From: Chitinophaga pinensis
GTDB lineage: Bacteria; Bacteroidota; Bacteroidia; SXHM01
Reading direction: 5' to 3'
NCBI GenBank assembly: GCA_945861685.1
Contig: CAMAVO010000006.1
Coordinates: forward strand, 1-41,289
DNA: 41,289 nt
The translations under genes and the position numbers were made by a program. The notes under the pieces were generated by a model. That model was not told where the DNA came from. It saw nothing but the letters and a program-made list of their open reading frames with translations, and made no database searches. Positions within the stretch are counted from its first letter, which is position 1. The number at the start of each line of letters is the position of its first letter. Positions 7,620 to 16,264 of the stretch are shown in pieces.

Positions 7620-9119
7620 CTACCCCACCTTAATCTTCGCCCCTATCTTTAGCGGGTGATTATCGTTAGAGATATTGTTAAGGCGCTTCAACTCCGTAAT
7701 GGTAATGCCGTTTTCATTGGCGATTTTCCAAAGTGTATCACCTTTCTGAATGGTGTGAAATTTGTTTTCGCCTGATGTTATTTTCTCCGGTTGTGTAGTT
7801 GCAACTTTTGGTTTTTCTTCAGCAACAACCGCTGTTTTTGTTTTTACCGGAGCTGCAGTAAACACTATTAATTTATCACCCGGGTGAATGGTGTTACCCT
7901 TCAGTTTGTTCCAGTCTTTCAAATCACTTACCGAGCAGCGGTATTTAGAAGCAATGCTGCTCAGCGTTTCGCCACTGCGTATGGTGTGTTTTTTTTGTTC
8001 ACCGGGTGCCGAAATTTTTTCAACTGCAGCAACAGCCGGTGGCGACACTTCCTGATTCATATTATACAGGTCGGTTTCATTAGCCATAAACAATCCTACT
8101 TTTTGTTTCGGCAACACCAACGTATTAAACTCTTCCGTTGCAGGAATAAACTGCTTGCGGTAGCATGGATTCAGGTATTCCAGATCTTCAACCGAGATAT
8201 CCAACACCTTTGAAAGGCTTGCAAACGTAAGTTTGTTTTTAACGTGAAGCGTATCAACCTGGTAATGAAAAATGCGGGGTGAAAGCGGATAAATATTGTG
8301 TTCCGATGCATAATTCATCACATACGTAGCAGCTATAAATGCAGGAACATAGCCCTGTGTTTCAACAGGCAGATAAGGGCGCAATTCCCAATACGTTTTT
8401 TTGCCCGAACGCCTCATGGCTTTGTTCAGTGTTCCCGGTCCGCCATTATAAGCTGCAAGCACCAACTGCCAGTCGCCAAACATTCCGTAAAGATATTTCA
8501 GGTATTCGCAGGCAGCAACAGTTGACAGATAAGGATCACAGCGCTCATCCACATACGAATTGATTTTCAGGTTATACATTTTGCCTGTTCCATAAACAAA
8601 CTGCCAAAGCCCCATAGCACCTGACTTTGATTTAGCCACCGGGTTAAGAGCTGATTCTATAATAGCAAGGTGTTTCAGTTCCAGCGGCAAATCATATTTA
8701 TCCAGTGTTTCTTCAAACAGCGGAAAATAGTGTTGCGCCAGCCCAAGCAACTGACCTACTTTCTTGCGCTTTTGAACCGTATAGGCATTGATATAACTTT
8801 TAACCGAGGCATTGTAGTCAAGATCAAAAGGTGACAGCGCATCTAATTTACCCAAACGGTACTCGTAAATAAAGTCGTCATAAACAGGAACCGAATCAGA
8901 AGAGAAATTGTAAACATTTAGCAAACCGGTATCGGTAGTAAACGATGAACTTTTAAAAAATTCAAGCGTGCAAAGGCTGTCCAGCATGGCTAAGATGGGG
9001 TCATCGGAACACACATCTGCATTATCTTCTACGCTTACTATTGTATTCTTTATTTGTGCCCCAACCGAACCCGCCAGCATAATGCTGCTGAACAGAAGTA
9101 GTATAAATTTATTTTTCAC
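7620..9119 (-). CDS. MltD-like membrane-bound/secreted lytic murein transglycosylase with LysM domains
   Basis: The enzyme cleaves the MurNAc-GlcNAc bond of peptidoglycan to give 1,6-anhydro-MurNAc. The 499-residue protein has a signal peptide (cleavage likely after GSVGA, about 21). An SLT (family 1) catalytic domain spans about 135-270, with the catalytic Glu155 in IIESALNP, SGAMGLWQF and AYNGGPG (223-229). LysM peptidoglycan-binding modules lie at about 377-420 and 454-498, with a possible degenerate module around 285-337. A Pro/Thr/Lys linker separates the last two. The domain order is that of Bacteroidota MltD proteins. Confidence 0.93.
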   Translation of the reverse strand: MKNKFILLLFSSIMLAGSVGAQIKNTIVSVEDNADVCSDDPILAMLDSLCTLEFFKSSSFTTDTGLLNVYNFSSDSVPVYDDFIYEYRLGKLDALSPFDLDYNASVKSYINAYTVQKRKKVGQLLGLAQHYFPLFEETLDKYDLPLELKHLAIIESALNPVAKSKSGAMGLWQFVYGTGKMYNLKINSYVDERCDPYLSTVAACEYLKYLYGMFGDWQLVLAAYNGGPGTLNKAMRRSGKKTYWELRPYLPVETQGYVPAFIAATYVMNYASEHNIYPLSPRIFHYQVDTLHVKNKLTFASLSKVLDISVEDLEYLNPCYRKQFIPATEEFNTLVLPKQKVGLFMANETDLYNMNQEVSPPAVAAVEKISAPGEQKKHTIRSGETLSSIASKYRCSVSDLKDWNKLKGNTIHPGDKLIVFTAAPVKTKTAVVAEEKPKVATTQPEKITSGENKFHTIQKGDTLWKIANENGITITELKRLNNISNDNHPLKIGAKIKVG

Positions 9120-9329
9120 TTTAGTGTCTTGTTTGCAATGATTTCTCTAGCCCTATTAACGCAAATCCTTGCAGTTTATTTTACTTGCCTCAGGGCATTT
9201 AATTTTTTCAAAGTTCCGAAAATATCTTAAAAACCTGAATTTAAATAACTCCAAACTTTTTAAATCAGCAACGAAGTTAGGGTTAATGCCGCATCATTAG
9301 TGGAGAATAACATATCGTTAACAGTTTTT

Positions 9330-9362
9330 TTGATTTAGCGGCAGCAAGAGTTTGTACATTCG
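9330..9362 (+). promoter_or_regulatory. Candidate promoter of the RND efflux locus
   Basis: TTG (9330-9332) is followed after 22 bp by TACATTCG (9355-9362), one base from TAnnTTTG. It lies 30 bp before the ATG of the small secreted protein at 9393. Confidence 0.4.
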
Positions 9363-9392
9363 CCCCGCTTTTCTAAATCATCACCCCTTCTG

Positions 9393-9749
9393 ATGAAACT
9401 GTTTTCGAGATTTATTTTTTTACTGCTTGCCATCTTTTTTGCTTCGCCATTGGCGGGCAAAAGCGCACAGCGTTATCTCAAACATCAATTAATAAAAAAG
9501 GAAGCAACAGCATCACGCGAAAACGACAAATCTTCTGAAAAAATATTTTTCTGCGAACAGGAAGAAACCCCTGAAAATAATTTAGAAGAACTGGAAGAAG
9601 ACGAAACAATCACCAAATTTATTCTTTCATCTCAAAGCAGTTTATCGCTTCACCTCTCCAAAAAAATAGCTGCCGATTCGCATTCCTTTGGGTTTGCTAA
9701 TTCAGGAAAGCTTTTCCTTTTATTTCACTCGCTGAAATTATACTGCTGA
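9393..9749 (+). CDS. Small exported protein of unknown function ahead of the RND operon
   Basis: This 118-residue product is not a family I can name. It has a clear signal peptide or N-terminal anchor (KLFSRFIFLLLAIFFASPLAGKSA). A Lys/Glu/Asp-rich middle follows, with an acidic run near 58-71 (EETPENNLEELEEDE), and it ends FHSLKLYC with a terminal cysteine. It reads in the same direction as the efflux genes, 138 bp upstream. Small secreted proteins at the head of Bacteroidota efflux operons are common, so it could be a periplasmic accessory or a translated leader (inference). The ORF has a normal start and an independent upstream promoter candidate. Confidence 0.65.
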   Translation: MKLFSRFIFLLLAIFFASPLAGKSAQRYLKHQLIKKEATASRENDKSSEKIFFCEQEETPENNLEELEEDETITKFILSSQSSLSLHLSKKIAADSHSFGFANSGKLFLLFHSLKLYC

Positions 9750-9754
9750 TTCTT

Positions 9755-9780
9755 TAGGGCTTTTTATTAGCCCTGCCTTT
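9755..9780 (+). terminator. Weak hairpin after the small secreted protein
   Basis: AGGGCT (9756-9761) and AGCCCT (9769-9774) form a 6-bp stem with a 7-base loop, then GCC and a short T run. It may terminate weakly or attenuate transcription into the efflux genes. Confidence 0.3.
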
Positions 9781-9887
9781 TCTATTCGCTGCTTTCTGCG
9801 GCACACCTTGCTTTTTTCTAATCGCTTATTATCGTTGAAAAACAAAACATTTCCCATCAATCAATTTAATTTAAATCCAAAATTATT

Positions 9888-10973
9888 ATGAAGAGAATCT
9901 TATTTCTCGTTAGCGTAGCAACTGTGTTATTTTTCACAAGCTGTAACCATGAAAAACATGAAAAGGAAGCCGAAACTAAATTTTTGGTTACCAGTCCTAT
10001 GCAAATGGATACGTTATTCTTCCATGAGTACGCGTCTCAGATTCACTCCATAAGTCACATTGAATTACGGTCACAGGAAAGGGGTTATTTGCAAAACATT
10101 TATGTAGATGAAGGGCAGTCTATAAAAAAAGGTCAGCTCATGTTTCAGATTATGCCTTTAATATACCAGGCCGAAATGCATAAATCAGAAGCCGAAGCAC
10201 ATTTTGCTGAAATTGAATATCAAAATACAAAAACTCTTGCCGACAGTAATATCGTATCTCAGAATGAACTTGCGCTGGCTAAAGCTAAGTTAGATAAAGC
10301 AAAAGCTGAACTGGAATTATCTCAGGCACATTTAGGATTTACAGATATCAGGGCACCATTCGATGGTATGATGGGGCGATTTAATGATGTTCGGTTAGGC
10401 AGTCTTATAGATGAAGGAGAATTACTGACAACACTTTCTGACAACAGCAAGATGTGGGTTTATTTTAATGTTCCCGAATCTGAATATTTAGATTACGCTA
10501 CTAAGGCAAAAGACAACAAGCAGCATGTAAAATTACAAATGGCAAACAACCAGATTTTTGATCAGGAAGGAATAGTAGAAACCATTGAAGCAGACTTTAA
10601 TAATGAAACAGGAAACATTGCATTCAGGGCAACATTTCTAAATCCAAAAGGAATATTAAGACATGGCGAAACCGGAAATATTCTGATGCCGGTTTCTATA
10701 AAAAATGCACTCATTATTCCTCAAAAATCAACATTTGATATTCTGGATAAAAAATTTGTTTTTGTAATAGATGAAAATAATGTAGTTAATACAAGACAAA
10801 TTACTGTTGGCGAGGAGCTGCCACATTTGTACATAGTTACGGAAGGCGTAACTGTAAAGGATAAAATCCTGCTGGAAGGATTACGTAAAGTAAAAAATAA
10901 TGAGAAAATACACTATGATTTTGTTAATCCTCAAGTTGTATTAAGTGAACTGGATAATTTACACGCTGAATAG
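9888..10973 (+). CDS. RND efflux periplasmic adaptor (membrane fusion protein), lipoprotein
   Basis: The 361-residue protein bridges the RND pump and the outer-membrane channel. It has a lipoprotein signal (LFFTSC, Cys19). The biotinyl-lipoyl-like half motifs flank a helical hairpin at about 90-150: IELRSQERGYLQNIYVDEGQSIKKGQLMF on one side and HLGFTDIRAPFDGMMG on the other. Beta-barrel and membrane-proximal domains follow. Spacing of 16 bp to the pump gene indicates an operon. The substrate is not predictable from this subunit. Confidence 0.93.
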   Translation: MKRILFLVSVATVLFFTSCNHEKHEKEAETKFLVTSPMQMDTLFFHEYASQIHSISHIELRSQERGYLQNIYVDEGQSIKKGQLMFQIMPLIYQAEMHKSEAEAHFAEIEYQNTKTLADSNIVSQNELALAKAKLDKAKAELELSQAHLGFTDIRAPFDGMMGRFNDVRLGSLIDEGELLTTLSDNSKMWVYFNVPESEYLDYATKAKDNKQHVKLQMANNQIFDQEGIVETIEADFNNETGNIAFRATFLNPKGILRHGETGNILMPVSIKNALIIPQKSTFDILDKKFVFVIDENNVVNTRQITVGEELPHLYIVTEGVTVKDKILLEGLRKVKNNEKIHYDFVNPQVVLSELDNLHAE

Positions 10974-10989
10974 ATAAAAAAATAAAAAA

Positions 10990-13900
10990 ATGTTTCAAAA
11001 ATTCATTCAACGACCTGTATTATCAATTGTTATTTCCATCGGAATAATTTTCCTTGGATTAATCTCAATGAGTACAAGTCCGGTAGCACAATTCCCCGAC
11101 ATTGCTCCGCCAAGGGTTAGTATTTTTATTGAATTTCCGGGGTCAAATGCTGAGGTTTTAGTTAAATCAACCTTAACTATTTTAGAAAAAGCAATCAACG
11201 GTGTGCAAGGCATGCAATATATGCTGTCAACCGCAAGTAGCGCAAGTGAAGCTGGTATTGACATTATTTTCGAGCCGGGAACCGATCCCACAATTGCGGC
11301 AATACGAGTTAAAACTAGGATTGACCAGGTAATGGCAAACCTGCCTCCCTTAGTACAAAGAGAAGGGGTTATCATCACTCCAATACAGCCTAGCATGTTG
11401 ATGTATGTAAATCTTTTCAGTACCGACAAAAGTACCGATGAGAAATTTTTATTCAATTATGCCAATACATACATTTTACCTGAAGTAAAAAGGGTGCCGG
11501 GTATGGGCAGAGCTGAAGCGGTAGGTAGCCGTTCATTTGCTATGCGCATTTGGTTAAAACCCGATAGAATGAGGGCATATAATATCTCTACCGAAGAAGT
11601 CCTGAAAGCTATTGATGAACAAAGTGTTCTTGGAAGGCCGGGGAGAGTGGGGCTGAGTTCCGGAATTAAAGCGCAAGCGCAGGAATATGTTCTTTCCTAT
11701 AAAGGTTGGTATAATAAACCTGAAGAATATGAAGACATAATTATCCGGGCAAATTCAGAAGGAGAAATATTAAAATTAAAGGATATTGCTTCAGTGGAAG
11801 CAGGTAGTGAATTCGTAGATATTTACTCCAACAAAGATGGTCAACCTTCTGCCTCAATCGTATTAAAACAAAATTCCGGCTCTAATGCCAATAAGGTTAT
11901 TGAGGATGTAAAAGTCAAACTGGAAGAATTGAGAAAAGATTTTCCTCCCGGTATGGATTATGAAATCAATTATGATGTTTCAAAATTTGTGAATGCCTCC
12001 ATCGAAAAAGTGCTTCATACATTAATAGAAGCCTTTATCCTGGTTGCATTAGTGGTATTCATTTTTCTGGGAGACTGGCGCTCAACACTGATTCCGATTC
12101 TTGCTGTGCCCGTTTCATTAATAGGTGCTTTTTTGTTTATGCAAATGTTTGGCTTAAGCATTAACCTGATAACCTTATTTGCTCTTGTTCTGGCTATTGG
12201 TATTGTAGTAGATAATGCCATAGTAGTTGTGGAAGCTGTGCATGTTAAAATGGAAGAAGAAAATTTACAGCCATTTCCGGCAGTAGAAAAAGTGCTTGGA
12301 GAAATAAGTGGTGCCATTATAGCAATCACCTTAGTTATGACAGCTGTATTTGTTCCTGTTGCGTTTATGACAGGACCGGTAGGCGTTCTTTACCGCCAGT
12401 TTTCAATTACCATGGCCAGCGCCATTGTAATTTCAGGTTTAGTCGCTCTTACACTCACTCCTGTGCTTTGTGCCATGTTATTGAAGAATACACATGGTCA
12501 GCCCAAAAGAAAAACACCCATCAATATCTTTATTGACTGGTTTAACAGTGTCTTTGAAAAAATTACCGGAAAATATACCGGACTGCTTCGGTTAATAGTT
12601 GACCGAAGAGTAGTTACCTATGGTATACTGCTTGCATTTGCTTTTGGGGTTATTGGGGTAAACAAAATTCTACCTTCCGGATTCATTCCGAATGAAGATC
12701 AGGGGCAGATTTATGCTATCATTCAAACACCTCCGGGAACCACTCTTGAGAGAACCAATGAAATATCAAGAAAGCTGCAAAAAATAGCAAAGGAAGTAGA
12801 TGGCGTTCTCTCGGTTACTTCACTTGCAGGATATGAAATTCTTTCTGAGGGAAGAGGCTCCAATGCAGGAACTTGTTTAATTAACTTAAAAGATTGGTCA
12901 GACCGAAAACACTCATCAAAGCAAATAATTGAAGAACTCGAAGAAAAATCAAAAGACCTTCCGGCAATTGTTGAATACTTTGAACCCCCTGCTGTTCCCG
13001 GCTATGGTTCTTCTGATGGTTTTGCACTTCGTTTATTAGACAAAAGTAGCGATGTAGATTATCAGGAATTTGATAAAGTGAATAGCGATTTTTTAGCAGC
13101 TTTAGCAAAAAGAAAAGAACTGTCAGGATTATTTGCATCCTACTCAGCTAAATACCCGCAATACGAATTAATCATAGATAATTCCCTTGCAATGCAAAAA
13201 GGAGTTTCCATAGGAAATGCTATGGAAAATTTAAATGTGTTAATTGGAAGTACATACGAACAGGGCTTTATACGGTTCAACAGTTATTACAAGGTATATA
13301 CACAGGCAGGACCAGAATACAGAAAACAACCATCCGACCTTTTGAATTATTTTGTAAAAAACGAAGAAGGGGAAATGGTACCCTATTCAGCATTTATGAA
13401 ATTAAAAAAGACTCAGGGACCTAATGAGATTAGTCGATACAATTTATATAATTCCTCTTTAATTAATGGCGTTCCTGCTCCTGGTTATTCATCCGGAGAT
13501 GCGCTGAAGGCTATACAAGAGGTTGCAAAGCAAAGTTTACCGAAAGGGTACGATATTGCCTGGCAGGGTCTTTCATATGACGAGGCGAAAAGAGGAAATG
13601 AAGCACTTTATATATTTCTTGTAGTATTTCTATTTGTTTATTTAATTCTGGCTGCACAGTACGAAAGTTTTTTATTGCCATTTGCAGTACTACTGTCTAT
13701 TATTCCCGGAATATTTGGATCATTCATGCTTTTAAAAATGATGGGTCTGAGCAATGACGTTTATGCTCAGGTAGGACTAATCATGCTCACCGGATTGCTC
13801 GGTAAAAATGCAGTTCTTATTGTAGAATTTGCGGTTCAGAAACACAGGAAGGGAGCAACAGTTTTTGAAGCAGCTATTGAGGGGGCGCGAGCGCGTTTCC

Positions 13901-14220
13901 GCCCTATTCTAATGACATCGTTTGCGTTTATTGCCGGCTTAATTCCTTTGGTGGTTGCCACAGGGCCGGGCGCTGTTGGTAACCACACCATAGGTGCATC
14001 AGCACTTGGCGGTATGCTGTTTGGAACCATTTTCGGAGTCATCATTGTGCCGGGGCTGTATTATATATTTGGAAAACTGGCTGAAGGCAAAAAGCTCATT
14101 AAAGGCGAAGATGAAAACCCTCTAACTGAAGACTTTATAGAAAGCGAATCGGAATCTGCTTTACTTAAAAAATTGAAAAAGGCTTTAATAAAACTTCGAA
14201 AAAAACAGAATGAAGATTAG
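10990..14220 (+). CDS. RND efflux pump inner-membrane transporter (HAE1/AcrB type)
   Basis: This proton-driven exporter has 1076 residues, normal for AcrB-like pumps, with twelve transmembrane segments and two large periplasmic loops. Visible features are the N-terminal FIQRPVLSIVISIGIIFLG, the TM4 motif VLAIGIVVDNAIVVVEAV (Asp408, Asn409) and the TM10 lysine in LLGKNAVLIVEF (Lys939). The later periplasmic segments match the family. At the AcrB Asp407/Asp408 position this pump has Asp-Asn. The gene lies between adaptor and channel and overlaps the channel gene by 11 bp if the first ATG of that gene is used. Drugs or other amphipathic compounds are the likely substrates. The absence of metal-pump motifs argues against CusA/CzcA. 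Confidence 0.95.
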   Translation: MFQKFIQRPVLSIVISIGIIFLGLISMSTSPVAQFPDIAPPRVSIFIEFPGSNAEVLVKSTLTILEKAINGVQGMQYMLSTASSASEAGIDIIFEPGTDPTIAAIRVKTRIDQVMANLPPLVQREGVIITPIQPSMLMYVNLFSTDKSTDEKFLFNYANTYILPEVKRVPGMGRAEAVGSRSFAMRIWLKPDRMRAYNISTEEVLKAIDEQSVLGRPGRVGLSSGIKAQAQEYVLSYKGWYNKPEEYEDIIIRANSEGEILKLKDIASVEAGSEFVDIYSNKDGQPSASIVLKQNSGSNANKVIEDVKVKLEELRKDFPPGMDYEINYDVSKFVNASIEKVLHTLIEAFILVALVVFIFLGDWRSTLIPILAVPVSLIGAFLFMQMFGLSINLITLFALVLAIGIVVDNAIVVVEAVHVKMEEENLQPFPAVEKVLGEISGAIIAITLVMTAVFVPVAFMTGPVGVLYRQFSITMASAIVISGLVALTLTPVLCAMLLKNTHGQPKRKTPINIFIDWFNSVFEKITGKYTGLLRLIVDRRVVTYGILLAFAFGVIGVNKILPSGFIPNEDQGQIYAIIQTPPGTTLERTNEISRKLQKIAKEVDGVLSVTSLAGYEILSEGRGSNAGTCLINLKDWSDRKHSSKQIIEELEEKSKDLPAIVEYFEPPAVPGYGSSDGFALRLLDKSSDVDYQEFDKVNSDFLAALAKRKELSGLFASYSAKYPQYELIIDNSLAMQKGVSIGNAMENLNVLIGSTYEQGFIRFNSYYKVYTQAGPEYRKQPSDLLNYFVKNEEGEMVPYSAFMKLKKTQGPNEISRYNLYNSSLINGVPAPGYSSGDALKAIQEVAKQSLPKGYDIAWQGLSYDEAKRGNEALYIFLVVFLFVYLILAAQYESFLLPFAVLLSIIPGIFGSFMLLKMMGLSNDVYAQVGLIMLTGLLGKNAVLIVEFAVQKHRKGATVFEAAIEGARARFRPILMTSFAFIAGLIPLVVATGPGAVGNHTIGASALGGMLFGTIFGVIIVPGLYYIFGKLAEGKKLIKGEDENPLTEDFIESESESALLKKLKKALIKLRKKQNED

Positions 14221-15640
14221 AATAATGAATAAATTAGTTGTAGCAGTTATTGCAATCTCAGTGTTGGGAGCATGCGCTCCTGCGCTCAAGACCACACGAA
14301 CAGAAAACAAATCAGTTCCCGCGAGCTACTCTCAATCGCAAGATACTACCAATACGGCAAAAATAAAATGGAAGGACTATTTTAATGATGCCAATCTGGC
14401 TGCATTGATTGATACTGCTCTGAAAAACAATCAGGAGTTAAATATCACACTTCAGGAAATTGACATTAATAAAAATGAAATACGGGCAAGAAAAGGAGAA
14501 TATTTACCTTTTGTAGGTTTAAATGCAGGAGCCGGGTATGAAAAGGTGGGAAGATATACTGCTCGCGGAACGATGGAAGAAAACCTTGTGGTTAATGATG
14601 GGCCTAATGCATTAAAGTCACAAACCGATTTTATAATTGGTCCATACGCATCATGGGAAATTGACATCTGGAAAAAATTGCGCAATGCCAAAAAAGCAGC
14701 AACAACCCGATACCTCGCAAGCATTGAAGGCAGAAATTTTATGGTCACTAATCTGGTAGCGGAGATTGCAGGTTCATATTATGAACTGCTAACGCTTGAT
14801 AACCAGTTGGACATTGTTCAGAAAAACAGAGAAATTCAAACCAAATCATTGCAAATAGTAAAGCAGGAAAAAGACGCTGCCAAGGTTACTCAGTTAGCGG
14901 TAAACAGGTTTGAAGCCCAGCTTCTCAACACGCAAAATCTGCAATACGACCTCCTGCAAAAAATAACCGAAACCGAAAACAGAATTAATTTCTTAACCGG
15001 CAGATTCCCGCAGCCCATACCAAGAAATTTTTTGTCCTTTACTGATATTGTACTTGACACTATTTATTCCGGTGTTCCTTCTCAACTTCTGCAAATGCGC
15101 ACCGATATAAGGCAGGCAGAACTTCAGCTGACAGCTGCAAAACTGGATATAAAAGTTGCTAAAGCTAATTTTTATCCTTCCTTTAAAATCACAGCAGGAG
15201 TGGGTTTGCAGGCTTTCAATCCTGCTCATTTGATTAATCCGCAATCGCTCATCTATACATTAGCCGGAGAATTAATCACTCCGTTAGTAAACAGAAATGC
15301 GATTAAGGCAACTTATTATAACGCTAATGCGAAGCAAATACAAGCAGTTTACAATTATGAGCGCACTATTTTAAATGCCCACCTTGAAGTTGTAAACCAG
15401 CTTTCAGGGATTAATAATTTCGCGAAAAGCTTTGATACAAAATCAAAGGAAGTAGATATACTCGCACAATCTGTCACCATTTCAAATCAGCTTTTCAGAT
15501 CAGCGCGCGCAGATTATATGGAAGTATTGCTAACCCAGCGCGAAGCACTCGAATCTAAAATAGACCTGATTGAAATAAAAATGAAGCAACTGAATGCTAA
15601 AGTCAATATTTATAAAGCGTTGGGAGGAGGTTGGAATTAA
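14210..15640 (+). CDS. RND efflux outer-membrane channel (TolC/OprM, NodT family)
   Basis: The 476-residue lipoprotein (lipobox SVLGAC) has two outer-membrane efflux protein repeats. These have long alpha-helical segments (LTLDNQLDIVQKNREIQTKSL and the later VNQLSGINNFAKSFDTKSKE). It also has the conserved region DLLQMRTDIRQAELQLTAAK, where OprM-type proteins usually read RPDIRxAE. The ATG at 14210 overlaps the pump gene; the in-frame ATG at 14225 gives a more compact signal peptide and is an equally good start. It completes the tripartite efflux operon. Confidence 0.93.
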   Translation: MKIRIMNKLVVAVIAISVLGACAPALKTTRTENKSVPASYSQSQDTTNTAKIKWKDYFNDANLAALIDTALKNNQELNITLQEIDINKNEIRARKGEYLPFVGLNAGAGYEKVGRYTARGTMEENLVVNDGPNALKSQTDFIIGPYASWEIDIWKKLRNAKKAATTRYLASIEGRNFMVTNLVAEIAGSYYELLTLDNQLDIVQKNREIQTKSLQIVKQEKDAAKVTQLAVNRFEAQLLNTQNLQYDLLQKITETENRINFLTGRFPQPIPRNFLSFTDIVLDTIYSGVPSQLLQMRTDIRQAELQLTAAKLDIKVAKANFYPSFKITAGVGLQAFNPAHLINPQSLIYTLAGELITPLVNRNAIKATYYNANAKQIQAVYNYERTILNAHLEVVNQLSGINNFAKSFDTKSKEVDILAQSVTISNQLFRSARADYMEVLLTQREALESKIDLIEIKMKQLNAKVNIYKALGGGWN

Positions 15641-15649
15641 TTTCAAACT

Positions 15650-15745
15650 CGTCATTGCGAGGAAAGAAGCAATCTCATAAATGAGCTACTGCATTGAAAT
15701 ATGAGATTGTTTCATTCCGCTGAAAAGGCGGAATTCGCAATGACG
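15650..15745. repeat. CGTCATTGCGAG palindromic element, copy 1 (96 bp)
   Basis: The ends CGTCATTGCGA and TCGCAATGACG are inverted repeats. Inside, GAAGCAATCTCATA and TATGAGATTGTTTC pair with one mismatch. It sits in the convergent gap between the efflux channel and the J-domain gene and ends exactly at the stop codon of the latter, so it may act as a bidirectional 3'-end structure. Confidence 0.9.
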
Positions 15746-16192
15746 TTATTCCTTCTCCGAAGCCTTGGTCGTTTTCCTGTACGGATAACTTTCAAAAATA
15801 TGCCTTCTTGCAAAACGAATACGATTGTCTGAATTGATCAGTTTGTTGTACGTGTTTTTTTGCACACCAAAATATTCATACGCACTGCCATCAGTAAAAA
15901 TAACGTTCAGTGTTACTCCTTTGTAGCGGAAATCATCAATACCCGAAGTAGTGATGGTGGCAGTATATTCCTCTTTATATTGCAGGTGTGTTTCAGGCGA
16001 AAGACTTACCAGAAAATGATACGCCTCAATAATCTCTTTGCTCTTTAATTCCGCTTCGGCATGCGCAGCAGGATCCTGAAATTTATCAGGATGCCACTCT
16101 TTCATTAAGTTGCGGTAAATAGTTTTTAACTCAGCAAGGGTGCCTTCCTTTGTTATGCCAAATAGTTTGCGGTAATCGGTAATGCGTTTCAT
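15746..16192 (-). CDS. J-domain protein with C-terminal KTSC-type domain
   Basis: The 148-residue protein begins with a DnaJ-type J domain (about 4-65) with an intact HPD tripeptide at residues 34-36, which in the family stimulates Hsp70 ATPase. The C-terminal part, about 77-140 (GIDDFRYKGVTLNVIFTDGSAYEYFGV..FARRHIFESYPYRK), matches the KTSC domain named after the C-terminus of some lysyl-tRNA synthetases. No Gly/Phe-rich or zinc region is present, so it is a minimal J-protein. Cytosolic location is expected. The client is unknown. Confidence 0.85.
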   Translation of the reverse strand: MKRITDYRKLFGITKEGTLAELKTIYRNLMKEWHPDKFQDPAAHAEAELKSKEIIEAYHFLVSLSPETHLQYKEEYTATITTSGIDDFRYKGVTLNVIFTDGSAYEYFGVQKNTYNKLINSDNRIRFARRHIFESYPYRKTTKASEKE

Positions 16193-16264
16193 AGTTTATT
16201 CTTCAAAAAGGGCGCAAACATACGCATCGTTTTGATTAAACCGGATTAAATAATCTGGTCTTTC

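Noticed and set aside
9120-9392. Possible small gene between the MltD-like and small secreted protein genes
   Set aside because: No frame with a plausible start and protein-like composition was seen; the stretch looks like a divergent promoter region.
11007-11456. Antisense 149-codon frame within the RND pump
   Set aside because: Shadow of a strongly conserved coding region; no start context and no recognisable domain.
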